Below, piece after piece: positions 7,674 through 17,900 of a DNA stretch of 64,000 nucleotides; the first letter of the stretch is position 1; every line of letters begins with the position of its first letter. The notes under the pieces were generated by a model. The model had not been told where the DNA came from, did no database searches, and saw only the letters and a program-made list of their open reading frames with translations. The stretch spans positions 1 through 64,000 of the forward strand of contig NZ_JXXK01000015.1 in the NCBI RefSeq assembly GCF_000949455.1, given 5' to 3'. This DNA is from Ruthenibacterium lactatiformans (GTDB lineage: Bacteria; Bacillota; Clostridia; Oscillospirales; Ruminococcaceae). The position numbers were made by a program, and so were the translations under genes.

Positions 7674-8666
7674 ATGGAAATGAACCTTCCCGTTATCAAG
7701 CTGGAGACCCGCAATCTCACCAAAAAGTTCAGCGCTACCGAGGGTGTAGCCGACATCAGCCTCCAGGTGTATGAACACGAGCTGTTAACGCTGCTCGGAC
7801 CATCCGGCTGCGGCAAAACCACCATCCTGCGCGCCATCGGCGGCTTTAACAAGATCGATTCCGGCAAGATTTTGCTGGACGGCGCCGAAGTACAGGGCCT
7901 GCCGCCCGAAAAGCGTCCCACCGGTATGGTATTCCAGAGCTACAACCTGTGGCCGCATATGACCATCTACGAGAATATGGCATTCGGCCTGAAGCTTCGC
8001 AAAACGCCCAAAAAGGAGATGGACGCGCAGATCGCGGAGATGCTGGCACTTGTAAAAATGAGCGGCAGCGAAAAGAAATACCCCACTCAGCTTTCCGGCG
8101 GCCAGCAGCAGCGTGTGGCCATTGCACGCGCACTGGTGCTCAGGCCCGCCGTACTTCTGCTGGACGAGCCGTTTTCGGCACTGGACGCCAAGATCCGCGG
8201 CCAGATGCGCGAGGAGCTCAAGCGCATCCAGCGCGAGGCCGGGCTGACTGTCATCTTCGTCACGCACGACCAAGAGGAGGCCATGGCCATCTCCGACCGC
8301 ATTGCCGTCATGAACCAGGGTGCCATTGAACAGCTGGACAGCCCTACCGAAATTTACGACAACCCGCACAGCCGTTTTGTGGCGGGGTTCATCGGCGAGA
8401 TGAACTTTTTGGACGAAGGCGGCGCGGTGCTCGCCGTGCGCCCGGAGGATATTGCTCTGCGTTCGGCCTCCGGCGCGGGCATGGCGCGTATTGAAAGCGT
8501 GATGCCGCTGGGCCATTACACACAGATCATCCTTGTGCGCGCAGACGGCGCACGGCTGAAGGTTTTCATTCCCAAGGAACAGGCACTGGGATATATACCC
8601 GGCCAGACAGCGGACTATTCCTTCACGCGCTTCAAGCAGTTCGGCGCGGCACAGGCCAGCGCCTGA
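7674..8666 (+). CDS. ABC transporter ATP-binding protein (MalK/UgpC/PotA type)
   Basis: 330 residues. Walker A GPSGCGKTT (42-50), Q-loop VFQSYNLWPHM, signature LSGGQQQRVAIARAL, Walker B LLLDEPFSALD and the switch VTHDQEEAMAISD are all intact. The tail after residue 240 forms the OB-fold (TOBE-like) domain of the MalK/UgpC class (VRPEDIALRSASG). This class drives importers of sugars, glycerol phosphates, polyamines or iron. Ribosome site AAAGGAG upstream. Confidence 0.94.
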   Translation: MEMNLPVIKLETRNLTKKFSATEGVADISLQVYEHELLTLLGPSGCGKTTILRAIGGFNKIDSGKILLDGAEVQGLPPEKRPTGMVFQSYNLWPHMTIYENMAFGLKLRKTPKKEMDAQIAEMLALVKMSGSEKKYPTQLSGGQQQRVAIARALVLRPAVLLLDEPFSALDAKIRGQMREELKRIQREAGLTVIFVTHDQEEAMAISDRIAVMNQGAIEQLDSPTEIYDNPHSRFVAGFIGEMNFLDEGGAVLAVRPEDIALRSASGAGMARIESVMPLGHYTQIILVRADGARLKVFIPKEQALGYIPGQTADYSFTRFKQFGAAQASA

Positions 8667-8679
8667 AGTACTTCCGGGC

Positions 8680-8726
8680 AAAACAGCTTCGGCTGTTTTC
8701 CGCCGGAGCGGAAAGCCGCCCCGGCA
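8680..8726 (+). terminator. Intercistronic hairpins between ATPase and binding-protein genes
   Basis: AAAACAGC-TTCG-GCTGTTTT (8680-8699) is a perfect stem with a stable UUCG tetraloop; a second GC-rich stem follows at 8701-8726. Lacking a long T-run, these more likely stabilise the transcript end or cause partial termination than fully stop transcription. Confidence 0.5.
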
Positions 8727-8780
8727 ATAAATAAGGATTTTATCGTAATCTCATAGGAGATATGGAAGGGAGAAACATTC

Positions 8781-9971
8781 ATGAATCGATTCATCCAGAA
8801 GGCGCTGTGCGCCGTCGCCGCCTGCGCTCTTGCGCTGAGCCTTTCCGCCTGCGGCAGCACTTCCCCGGCCACGGGCGCCGCAAGCGCGGACGTTCCCACC
8901 GTCACCATCTGGGGTTATGGCGGCCAGGAGGTGCGCGAAGCGCTGCAGGCCGTTGCCGACGCACACAACGCAGACCCCGCCTATAATACCAAAGCCCGGG
9001 TGGAGATCCAGTTCGTCGTCTCCGGCACCAGCGAGCAGAGCCTGCCCGACCGCCTTGCCGCTGCCTATCAGGCAGGCGAGACCGACACCGATTTTGACAT
9101 CATTGCCCTGGACGACAGCGGGATCTCCGCCATTCTGGCCCAGACGAGCGAAGATTTTTTCATCCCCATCGACACCTCGAAGATCCCCAACTATGAAAAT
9201 GTCGTATTCAAGGACAATATCGTAGGCGATACCTTCATCCCCTACCGCGGCACAGCCGTGATGCTGGCCTACAATTCCGAAACCGTGGAAAATCCGCCTG
9301 CAACGGCGGACGAGCTGTATCAATGGATCAAGGACAATCCCGGCCGTTTCGCCTACTGCGACCCGTCCACCGGCGGCTCCGGCTATACCTTTGTAACGAC
9401 CGCCATCTACAACCAGCTGCCCGACGAAGCACGCATGTCCCCGGACACCAAATGGGAGACCGAACACACCGCCGAGTGGGACAACGCCTTCGCCCTGATG
9501 GCCGAGCTGCACCCTTATCTGTACCAGACGGCGGGCAAGGTACAGTACCCGATGAAGAATGCCGGTTCGCTGGACCTGCTGGCCACAAAGCAGATCGACA
9601 TGACGCCCGCGTTCGTGAACATGGTGCTCAGCCAGAAGAATATGGGTACGATGCCCGAGTCCATCAAGCTCCAGCCCATCGAGCCCGCCTTTTCCGGTGC
9701 GCTGGCCGGCTTCTGCATCCCGAAAATCGCCAAGGATCAGGAGGCCGCGCTCTCCGTCATCGACTACTACCTGAGCTATGAGGCCCAGGCCATCGGCTGG
9801 AACACCATGTATGCCTCCCCTGTCGTGGACACTGCCAAATTGGAAAATCTGGACCACGCCGACTGGCTGGAGGAGACCAATATGGACGAGCTGCGCTATT
9901 TTTCCATCGGCATGATACAGAAGGATATCGTGGTACGCTGGGCGGAAGAGATCGCGCCGCTGGCACAGTGA
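8781..9971 (+). CDS. ABC transporter substrate-binding lipoprotein (extracellular solute-binding family 1)
   Basis: 396 residues. Lipoprotein signal with lipobox LSAC, lipidated Cys at 24. The mature part starts PTVTIWGYGGQEVREALQ, typical of cluster-D sugar/ion binding proteins, and ends in a helical C-terminal lobe (DYYLSYEAQAIGWNTMYASP). It captures the substrate outside the membrane for the permeases at 6828 and 9982. Whether the ligand is a sugar, a glycerophosphodiester or a phosphonate cannot be read from the sequence. Confidence 0.92.
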   Translation: MNRFIQKALCAVAACALALSLSACGSTSPATGAASADVPTVTIWGYGGQEVREALQAVADAHNADPAYNTKARVEIQFVVSGTSEQSLPDRLAAAYQAGETDTDFDIIALDDSGISAILAQTSEDFFIPIDTSKIPNYENVVFKDNIVGDTFIPYRGTAVMLAYNSETVENPPATADELYQWIKDNPGRFAYCDPSTGGSGYTFVTTAIYNQLPDEARMSPDTKWETEHTAEWDNAFALMAELHPYLYQTAGKVQYPMKNAGSLDLLATKQIDMTPAFVNMVLSQKNMGTMPESIKLQPIEPAFSGALAGFCIPKIAKDQEAALSVIDYYLSYEAQAIGWNTMYASPVVDTAKLENLDHADWLEETNMDELRYFSIGMIQKDIVVRWAEEIAPLAQ

Positions 9972-9981
9972 GGCCGCGCAT

Positions 9982-10830
9982 ATGGCAAACCAGAAAAAAC
10001 ACAGATGGCTGCCGTACCTGATGGTTCTGCCCGCGTTTTCCATTATGGTTCTGGTGGTGGTCTTTCCCATCGTAAACACAGTGGCCCGTTCCTTCCGAAC
10101 AACGGACGGGCGGTTCACGCTGGACAACTATGTCTATTTCTTTACCAGCGCCGAGGCGCTGCAAAGCCTGCTGTTCACCCTCGCCGAGGCTCTCACCGTC
10201 ATGGCACTGAGCGTAGTGCTCAGCTTTCTGCTGGCACTGTACCTCCGCTTTTCCAAAAGCCCCGTCAGCCGCGCGCTGGGCAAGCTGTATCTGCTGCCCC
10301 GCTTCATCCCGGGTATCGCCGCAGTGTACGCGGTGATGAATGTCATCAAGGACTCCGGCAGCATCAACCGCATCGCCGCAGCCTTCGGCGTCGATTACAA
10401 GCCCGGCCTGCTGTATGACCTAAAAGGCATCATTCTTTCAAACCTGTGGTTCTGCATTCCCTTTGCCGCCATGATGATGAGCGCCGCGCTGTCCAGCGTC
10501 AACGATTCCTATGTGGAAAGCGCGCGCGACGCCGGATGCTCCTGGCGGGATGTTCTGTGCCGCATCATTCTTCCGCTGACATACAAGGACGTCATCGTCA
10601 GCGCCACCTTTATCCTTATGGGCCAGGTGGGCGCGTTCACGATTCCCTACCTGACAGGCCCCAACAATCCAAAAATGCTGGGCATCCTGCTGTACCAACA
10701 AACGGGCACCTACATGAATTATGAACGTGCGGCCGCACTTTCGGTGCTGATGTTCCTCATCTGCCTGGGCGGAGCCATTGTATACATCCGTTCGAACATG
10801 AAAGAGGAAGTGTGGGAAACAGGCAAATAA
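9982..10830 (+). CDS. ABC transporter permease (second membrane subunit)
   Basis: 282 residues, six predicted membrane helices, EAA loop VESARDAGCSWRDVLCRIIL near residue 175. It is the MalF/PotB-like partner of the permease at 6828. It starts 10 bases after the binding-protein stop, so clearly cotranscribed. Confidence 0.92.
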   Translation: MANQKKHRWLPYLMVLPAFSIMVLVVVFPIVNTVARSFRTTDGRFTLDNYVYFFTSAEALQSLLFTLAEALTVMALSVVLSFLLALYLRFSKSPVSRALGKLYLLPRFIPGIAAVYAVMNVIKDSGSINRIAAAFGVDYKPGLLYDLKGIILSNLWFCIPFAAMMMSAALSSVNDSYVESARDAGCSWRDVLCRIILPLTYKDVIVSATFILMGQVGAFTIPYLTGPNNPKMLGILLYQQTGTYMNYERAAALSVLMFLICLGGAIVYIRSNMKEEVWETGK

Positions 10831-10850
10831 TTTGCCCCACGGAACATGCA

Positions 10851-10883
10851 AAGGGCGGCCCGGCATACCGCCGGACCGCCCTT
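10851..10883 (+). other. GC-rich intercistronic hairpin
   Basis: AAGGGCGG/CCGCCCTT plus CCGGC/GCCGG form a 13-bp stem with one mismatch and a five-base loop (10865-10869). It ends about 20 bases before the ribosome site of the phosphatase gene and has no T-run, so it probably protects or separates messages rather than terminates. Confidence 0.55.
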
Positions 10884-10917
10884 GCCGTTCCTCATCAACA
10901 AAAAGGAGTTTTCGATC

Positions 10918-11673
10918 ATGGAGCAGACGATTTGTGTCAACGCCCCTCTGGTACTGGCCGGTACGCGCAACACCCGCGAATTGGGCGGCTACCCCGCCGC
11001 CTGCGGCAGGAAGACGCGCAGGCACGCCTTCCTGCGTTCCGACGGGCTTTCCGGACTGACGGACAAAGACGTGCAGATGCTGCTGGATTACGGCGTATGC
11101 TGTGTGGTGGACCTGCGCAGCGAAAGCGAGACGGCCGCCGCTCCCTCCCGTCTTGCAGACGTACCCGGCGTGGATTATTATTCCATCCCCATGCTGGACG
11201 AGGCGGCGAGCCAGGGCTTTACGGGCGGAATGCCTGAGCGCATGGGCGATGTATACGTGAAGCTGCTGTCCGGCCGCGGCGACGCATTTGCACGGATAAT
11301 CCGCATTTTTGCACAGCACAGCGGCGGGACGGTGCTGTTCAACTGTACCGCCGGAAAAGACCGCACGGGCGTGACGGCCATGCTGCTTTTGCTGCTTGCG
11401 GGCGTGCCCTGCGAGATTGTCGTTGCCGATTACAGTGTAAGCGAAGCCAACATGCAGGAGATCTTCAAACAGCAGAAGGCCTGGCTGGAAAAAACTTTCG
11501 GCGTCACCCCGCCGGATGCGGTATTCTCCTCTGCGCCGGAGGAGCTTGAAACGGCGCTGGCCTATCTCGCGGAGCACTACGGTACCGCGGAATCGTATCT
11601 GCTGCAGGCCGGTGCCGCGGCGCAGGATATTGCTGTCGTGCGCGGCATGCTGCTGGGCGAAGCCTGTGCCTGA
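10918..11673 (+). CDS. Protein-tyrosine/dual-specificity phosphatase (Y_phosphatase3/LipA-like)
   Basis: 251 residues. N-terminal TRNTRELGGYP and RSDGLSGLTDKDVQMLLDYG, then VVDLRSESE, and the active-site loop LFNCTAGKDRTGVTAMLLLL (residues about 141-160). The nucleophile is the Cys of NCTAGKDRTG; Asn replaces the His found in most phosphatases. Enzymes of this group act on phosphotyrosine or phosphoinositides, some on small phosphate esters. An AAGGAG ribosome site supports the ATG at 10918. As the last gene of the PHP/ABC operon it may dephosphorylate an imported or cleaved product. Confidence 0.9.
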   Translation: MEQTICVNAPLVLAGTRNTRELGGYPAACGRKTRRHAFLRSDGLSGLTDKDVQMLLDYGVCCVVDLRSESETAAAPSRLADVPGVDYYSIPMLDEAASQGFTGGMPERMGDVYVKLLSGRGDAFARIIRIFAQHSGGTVLFNCTAGKDRTGVTAMLLLLLAGVPCEIVVADYSVSEANMQEIFKQQKAWLEKTFGVTPPDAVFSSAPEELETALAYLAEHYGTAESYLLQAGAAAQDIAVVRGMLLGEACA

Positions 11674-11687
11674 CGCACGAAATGTAC

Positions 11688-11741
11688 AAAAGGCCGGGCG
11701 CCGCCCGAACGGAGTTCCGTTCAGGCGGCGCCCGGTCTTTT
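11688..11741. terminator. Strong bidirectional terminator
   Basis: An 18-base arm (11688-11705) pairs with 11724-11741 and encloses an inner stem GAACGGA/TCCGTTC; it is flanked by A- and T-runs on the two sides. It ends both the PHP/ABC operon and the convergent low-molecular-weight phosphatase gene. Confidence 0.85.
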
Positions 11742-11764
11742 GTTTTCTGTTTTTTCGCGCAGAG

Positions 11765-12235
11765 CTATTCCGGCCGCAGCCCGCCGCGCAGCAGATGCTC
11801 CAGCAGCGCCCCGCATCCCTCGCACACATCGGCATATGTTGCGTCAAAATCTCCGGTATACCAGGGGTCGGCAATATCACGGGGGTGAGCGGAGTAATCC
11901 AGCAGACGGTACATTCTGCGTTCCGGGTCGCCGCCAAAAATGCGCCGCATGTTGGACAGGTTGTACGAATCCATGCCCAGCAGCAGGTCCCAGGCCCTGT
12001 AATCGTCCGGGCGCAGACGTACCGCGCGCTTATCCGCGCAGGAAATGCCCACAGCCCGCAGCTTTTCCCGTGTGCCCTGGTGCACAGGGTTGCCCAGCTC
12101 TTCACCACTGGTAGCGGCGGAAGCCGCGTGGAACAGAGCCCCCATGCCACGTTTTCCAGCCATCTCCCGAAACACAAATTCCGCCATGGGCGAACGGCAG
12201 ATATTGCCGTGGCAGACGAACAGTATTTTGGTCAT
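11765..12235 (-). CDS. Low-molecular-weight protein tyrosine phosphatase
   Basis: 156 residues, full family length. The P-loop is at the N-terminus, FVCHGNICRSPMAE, with nucleophile C8 and R14; the general-acid Asp lies in ADPWYTGDF near residue 125. It removes phosphate from tyrosine-phosphorylated proteins in the cytoplasm. The ATG at 12235 is preferred over a GTG three codons upstream because the AAAGGA box is too close to the GTG. Downstream of the serine-hydrolase gene by 15 bases, same strand. Confidence 0.93.
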   Translation of the reverse strand: MTKILFVCHGNICRSPMAEFVFREMAGKRGMGALFHAASAATSGEELGNPVHQGTREKLRAVGISCADKRAVRLRPDDYRAWDLLLGMDSYNLSNMRRIFGGDPERRMYRLLDYSAHPRDIADPWYTGDFDATYADVCEGCGALLEHLLRGGLRPE

Positions 12236-12250
12236 TGCTTCCACATTCCT

Positions 12251-13672
12251 TTACCGCTCTATTTTGCGCTGCGGGCGGCCCGCTTCCAGCAGCTTTTCTT
12301 CCCCAAAGACATCCAGTGGGGAGAAAAGCTCCATGCGCATGCCTTCCCCGCTGGAGGCAAAACGCATTTCAAAGGCATGGGGCGTATTCAGGCTGCGGCA
12401 CTCCAGCACCAGCAGGTCCCCGCGCATATGCGCCGCCGCGGCGAAACGCAGCGGCGCGCGTTCCGCCCTCGGCATCTGGCGGAAGATGGCGGGACGGAAA
12501 TTTTTCGCCCAGAGCGTATTCTCCCGCCACGTACCGGACGGCGCGCACACCTTCTGCACACTGCCGCCGTCGCACAGCCATACACAGGCGGCTTCTCCGT
12601 CCACGCGCACACGCAGGCCTGTGAACCCCGCCGGGTTTGGCCGGAAATCCAGCCAGCCTGTATCCCATTCTCTGCCGTCCAGCCTGCCCTGGGGTATGTA
12701 CGCCTCCGGCAGCCCTCCGTCTGCGCACGCGCCGTCCCGCTTATGCAGATTTTCCAGCAGGAGCCACAGCGCGTCCAGCTCGGCACTCATATTTGTGCAC
12801 TCGGCCGTAACGGCGGCCGCAATTCCGTTTTCAGGCAGAACCACACACAACTGCCCAAAGGCGCCGTCGCCGCGGAAGCCTCCACGCCGGTTCATCCAGA
12901 ACTGATAGCCGTAGCCCGCACACCAGTCCGGCGTGCCGTTGCCCGCATTTACGGAGTGCGGCTGCGCAGCCATATGTACCCATTCCCGCGGCAGCACCCG
13001 GCGTCCCGCCCACTCGCCCTCGTTCAGATACAGAAGGGCCAGCTTCGCGACGTCATCGCAGGATGCCTGCAGCCCGGTGCCGCCCTGGCACCGTCCGTCT
13101 GCACAGGTCAGCCACGAAAACTCCTCCACACCCAGCGCGGGGAACACCGTGCGTGCCAGAAGCTCGGGAACCGTGCGGCCCGCGGCACGGCGCACCAGCT
13201 CTGCCGCGAGATAGGAGGCGGCGGTATTATAGGCGAAAAACGTCCCCGGCTCATGGGACAGCGGCGCTTCAAAAAAAGCGCGCACGCCATCCTGCGAAAA
13301 TGCCGCCTGCGGCATCACACAGGCCGCATGCCCTGTATTCATGGAGAGTACATGCCCCACGCGCAGGCGGCTCCAACGCGCGTCGCCCGAACACAGAGAT
13401 GCATATTCGGGGAACCAGTCCAGCACCCGGTCGTCCGGATGCAGCTTTCCCATTCCAAACGCAACTCCTGCAGCCGTGGAAGTAAAGCTTTTGCTCAGCG
13501 AGTACATTTCCCGTTTATCGCCGCAGCTGTAAGGCGCGACGGCCCAGCGGACCATGCACTCATTTTTTTCAAAAATCTCCAGCGCGTGCAGCTGCACTCC
13601 AACGGCGCGGGCGTTCCGCCCAAACTCCGCAAGGGCCGCATGCGAAACAGACGCATGCACAAAATTTTCCAT
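12251..13672 (-). CDS. Serine hydrolase, class C beta-lactamase-like (penicillin-binding fold)
   Basis: 473 residues without a signal peptide. The SxxK nucleophile motif is Y-S58-L-S-K61; the Tyr motif is FAYNTAASY near residue 145; the third motif is degenerate (GDGAFGQ). The C-terminal 140 residues form an extra beta-rich domain. Such proteins are esterases, D-aminopeptidases or peptidases far more often than antibiotic-inactivating enzymes; the cytoplasmic location argues against beta-lactam resistance. It precedes the tyrosine phosphatase and follows an AraC regulator on the same strand. Confidence 0.85.
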   Translation of the reverse strand: MENFVHASVSHAALAEFGRNARAVGVQLHALEIFEKNECMVRWAVAPYSCGDKREMYSLSKSFTSTAAGVAFGMGKLHPDDRVLDWFPEYASLCSGDARWSRLRVGHVLSMNTGHAACVMPQAAFSQDGVRAFFEAPLSHEPGTFFAYNTAASYLAAELVRRAAGRTVPELLARTVFPALGVEEFSWLTCADGRCQGGTGLQASCDDVAKLALLYLNEGEWAGRRVLPREWVHMAAQPHSVNAGNGTPDWCAGYGYQFWMNRRGGFRGDGAFGQLCVVLPENGIAAAVTAECTNMSAELDALWLLLENLHKRDGACADGGLPEAYIPQGRLDGREWDTGWLDFRPNPAGFTGLRVRVDGEAACVWLCDGGSVQKVCAPSGTWRENTLWAKNFRPAIFRQMPRAERAPLRFAAAAHMRGDLLVLECRSLNTPHAFEMRFASSGEGMRMELFSPLDVFGEEKLLEAGRPQRKIER

Positions 13673-13745
13673 ATCCCATCTCTCCCCGGCCGCGCGCCGC
13701 GCGGTCTGTTTTTTTGCAAAGCCGCCGCGCCCGTCCGGGCGCGGT

Positions 13746-14666
13746 TCAGCTTTCAGAGTTCTTGATTGCCCGATAGGTGCGCGGCGAAATACCTACGATC
13801 TTTTTGAATGTGCGCGAAAAGTGCGTCGAATCGTTGAAGCCCACCTCGTATCCCACCCAGGTAATGGAATTGGCCGGGTCCTTCAAAAGCTCAATGGCCT
13901 TTTGGATGCGCAGGTTCATAATATACTCCACCAAGGTCTGCTGGGTGAGCAGCTTGAACAGATAGCAGAAATATGTTTTGGACACCATGGAGATACGGCA
14001 CACATCCTCCAGCTTGAGCGGCTCGTTGTAATGCGCTTCCACATACCGGATGGCATCTTCCACCATAGGCTTGTATTTGTCGTAAACGGCCGCTGCGGTA
14101 TGGCTTTGGGGCGACTGAGAATATTCCCGTGCCAGTACAAGCAGCAGCTCCATGATCTGCACGCGCAGGAATTCCTCATAATAGATATCTCCGTTTTCGT
14201 ATTCCACCAGCATCGCGTTCATCAGCGTGTTCACGCGCTCTCCCGTTTCAGGCCGAAGCGAAAACTGGGAATGGATGTCATCGGCATCCTTGAGGAACAG
14301 CCAGGCAAAAGAAAGATTCAGCGCCGCTTCATGCACCTGCTGATAGGCGCTGTTCTCCTTCGGCGGAAAAAAATGGTCGAAAGAAAATTCGCAGCTGATG
14401 ATCTCGGCATCTTCCAGCCGCACCACCTGATGCTCGACCTTCGGAGGAACGATGAAGATATCGCCGCGGGCCATCAGATGCTTTTGCCCCTCCACCCAAT
14501 GCTCACAGCAGCCTCGGGTGATATACCAAATCTGCATATAATCGTGGGAATGGGGCAGATAGCCGGAGGGATTCTCCGATGTGACCTTATAGATCTTACA
14601 GAATCTGCTCTTGGTGAACATCGTGCTCTTTTCAAATAAAACGGCCGGCTCATTCCATACTTCCAT
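13746..14666 (-). CDS. AraC-family transcriptional regulator
   Basis: 306 residues. N-terminal cupin-like sensor (PHSHDYMQIWYITRGCCEHWVE, residues about 36-57, read as separate short strands) and C-terminal double helix-turn-helix (LKLEDVCRISMVSKTYFCYL and SITWVGYEVGFNDSTHFSRT), ending in PRTYRAI. It probably controls a sugar-use operon; the neighbours are the surface-protein/ABC operon downstream at 14902-22413 and the serine hydrolase. Confidence 0.93.
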   Translation of the reverse strand: MEVWNEPAVLFEKSTMFTKSRFCKIYKVTSENPSGYLPHSHDYMQIWYITRGCCEHWVEGQKHLMARGDIFIVPPKVEHQVVRLEDAEIISCEFSFDHFFPPKENSAYQQVHEAALNLSFAWLFLKDADDIHSQFSLRPETGERVNTLMNAMLVEYENGDIYYEEFLRVQIMELLLVLAREYSQSPQSHTAAAVYDKYKPMVEDAIRYVEAHYNEPLKLEDVCRISMVSKTYFCYLFKLLTQQTLVEYIMNLRIQKAIELLKDPANSITWVGYEVGFNDSTHFSRTFKKIVGISPRTYRAIKNSES

Positions 14667-14716
14667 CGCTTTGTCCCTCCTTCTGATATACCGGCGCAGC
14701 CGTGCTGCTGAAAAAC

Positions 14717-14749
14717 GGCCGCGCGCCCGCCATGTGCGGACGCGCGGCC
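14717..14749 (-). terminator. Intrinsic terminator after the DUF4855 gene
   Basis: GGCCGCGCG/CGCGCGGCC stem with a 15-base loop, followed on the minus strand by GTTTTTC. It lies 150 bases beyond the stop of the surface-protein gene. Confidence 0.65.
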
Positions 14750-14901
14750 CCGTTGCCGTTCTGCGTGGTTCAATGTTTCCAAAGCTGCGCGCATGCGCAT
14801 CGGTTTATGCCCGGCACACAGCCGCACAAGCTGCGAGCTTGAAACCATTATAGCACACCGCCGCTGGAATGCATCCGGCTTTTACCAAAATGTCACATTT
14901 T

Positions 14902-17900
14902 TTATGCGCGTGTCTCCCGATACTTTTTCCAAGCCAGCACAGCCAGCAGGACCACACAAGCCGCCGCGGCTACGGTGACCCAGACCAGCGGGAACGCATC
15001 CCCTGTCTGGGGCATTCCCGGCGCAGGTGCGGCCGTACCGGAAGACGCGCCCCCCGCGCCGCCGGAAGGCGTGCCGGAAGAGGAAGATGTGTCTGCAGAA
15101 GAACTGCTCGTCCCGCCCGAAGGAGCGGAAGAAGAGGAGCCGCCGCTTTCGGCGCCCGCCTTCGGCTGTGCCAATACATACAGGCTCAGATGTGTCAGCT
15201 CCGCATTCAGCAGGCCGTCTGCTGTTTTTGCCGTCAGCAGTTCTTTTTCGCCCTCAGGGCTTACGTGATACAGCTGCGTTTTGGCTGCGTCAAAGCCCTG
15301 GGGAAGCGGGAACGCCACATTCAGCACGCCGCGCGGCTGCACCGTGCCGCCATCCAGCAGCAAAGAAATATCAAATGCCGCAAGGTCAACATTTTCATTG
15401 CGGAAAGCGCGCGCCACAGAAGCATATGCCGCGTCGCCCGCATCCACCGGCTCCACCTTGAGATGCGCGCCGGCCGGCACTGTGTCCAGCCCTGCCGCAA
15501 CACGGATCCCTGTTGCACTGTCCACCTCGTTGAACACGGGAGCGGGCTGTTCCGAAGTGAGCGCGCCCTCCACGGTGAATTCATCAAAAGCCACCCAGCC
15601 GAATTTGGTATTTTTGTCCGTGTTGAAGCCGCGCTCAAACTCGGCCTTCAGGTATTTCACACGCACCGGAGCACCAGTCTCCAGTACAAAGTGGTAGGCG
15701 TCCATACCCGTGGCGATGGCTTCATAGCGGCGAGCGTCCGCCTGCGCCACGGTGCCGAGCTCCGTCCAGCTCTTGCCGTCCAGCGACGCGGAATACGTCA
15801 CCTTATCCGGCGCGCCGATGCCCGCGGATACCCAGGCAAGATAGTCTACCCCCAAAGCCTGCACCTCAGCGACAGTGTCAAAGGAGATCTGCAGCGTAAA
15901 AGGCTCCGTAGCCACGGTCTGCAGGACGCCGATATAATCACCGTTCAGCGTATTCTGGTTCGCCCAGCTTCCTGTTTGAAGGACGCCATTGTTCAGCAGT
16001 ACAGAAGCCACATTCTGAAGGGTTGCAAAGCTTTCACTGTTCAGGACATTTCCGCTTTCCAACGTTATGGTACCCATGGAGGCGATGCCCTCGCCCGAAG
16101 CCAGCGGCGCCGTGCCGTTTACCGTGAATTCGTCCACGCCCAGCCATGTATAGGGCGCAGCCGGGTCTTTGGAGGCGTCCAGGCCGTGGCCGAACTCCGC
16201 GCGGATATAACGGGCCTTTTCGGCGGCATCCAGCTTGAGCACATACTCGACCGTCTCGAAGCCGTTGGCCGATCCCGGGCTTATCTCCGCCTGCGCATAA
16301 GTTACAGTGCCCAGCTCTTTCCATGTCTGGCCGTCCTGTGAAACACTGTATGCAACACTGTCCGGCGCGCCGATGCCCCATCCCGGATTGGAAACGGAGC
16401 CCAGCGCCACACGCTCCACCTGCCCGATACCGCCCAGATCCGCTGTCAGCGTAAACGGCCCCTGCGCGTGATTGGCATTGATCTTCACATAGCTGTCGTT
16501 CCAGGCGCCGGCCTTTTCATTGCCGTCCACCAGTTTCGGAAGCGCCTGCAGCAGCTTGTTGAATTCTTCGGTATTTTTTACATTGTCCGCTTCCAGTGTA
16601 AGCGTGCCCGCCGCCGCAAGATTCTTGACAGGCTTCTCCATCTCCGTGGGGATGCCGCTGAAGAAATCATGCATCGCGTCGTAGATATACCGCGTGCCCG
16701 AGACGTTCTGGCTCGTCTCTGCAATGCCCCATGTGCCCGTGTACCAGGCAATCAGGCTGTTGTTCTGATAGGCAAGCTTGTCGTCCGCCCCTTGCGTGAG
16801 GTAAGAGCGGAACTGGCTGATGTATTTGTCGTTGATGCCGCCGAATTCCATCTCGATGCCCAGGCCGTACTTTTTGCACAGCGCAGCGGTATCCGCAATG
16901 CGCTGTTCGGAGGCATTGGCGTCGAACGCATAGTTGGGCTGCATGATGGCGTAGTCAAAGCCGAAGGTCTTCCAGGCGCGGAACCCGGAGGACTGGTAGA
17001 AGGGGATCCAGTAAATTTGATACGCGCCGTTCTCCAGGCTGTGGACGTAATCCGTTACACCCTGCACCGTTTCCAGAACCAACGGGTCCACGTCGTAGTG
17101 CATCACTTCATCGTACCAATAGAAGCCGTCCAGACGCAGGTTCTCGTAACCCTTGGCCTTGAATTCCCGAATCACGGTGTCCAGATACCACCTGGAGGCC
17201 TCCATGCGGTCCGCCAGAGCCTGCTGCGCCGGATTGGTATCCGAGACCGCGAAATTCAGCGAATGGGTGCCGCCGGGCAGCGTGCCGAAGGCATCCTGGC
17301 ACAGAATGGGCGGATAAAACGCAATCTTCACGCCCACTTTGTAATCCGCGTCGCCTGTGGCCTCTTTCACCAGGGCCACAGCCTCGTTCAGCGCGTCCAG
17401 GTTATAAGCCGTGCCTGTACCCTCGCCGTAGTGGAACAGAAAATCAAGATAGGTCTGCCAGTCCTCCGCGGTGGCACACATCTGTGCCGCATCGGGGTTG
17501 GAGGTCATCGTACTGCTCACATAGATGAGGTTATGGTAATCCGTATCGTCATCCGGCGTATCCAGATTTGGTGTATAGCCGTGGGACAGGAAGGTAACGG
17601 ATTCAAAAAACTTATCCGTAATATTGCCCTCCCCGTCCACATAGCCTACCATGGGAAGAAGCTCCTCCACGGTTTTCTGGCTGGTCTGCAGCGCGCCGCC
17701 CGCGGAAGAGAACCAGTGTCCGGCATAGGCCAGCGCCTCGTGCTGGATGCCGCGTGCCTGGTCTGTCCAGGCATATTTGTTCACAACTTCATAATCCGTG
17801 CCCGGAGTATCCGGCAGCGTTTCGGCGGTGTCCGAAGGCGCCGCTGTGCCCCGTACCTCCAGCTCGTCGGCAAAGGCCCAGGTGCCTGTCAGCTCAAACG

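Noticed and set aside
12251..13672. Class C beta-lactamase giving antibiotic resistance
   Set aside because: No signal peptide and a degenerate third active-site motif; more likely a cytoplasmic esterase or peptidase.
11516..13765. Open frame of about 750 codons on the plus strand
   Set aside because: Crosses a strong terminator and three real genes; Arg/Pro/Ala-rich without motifs.
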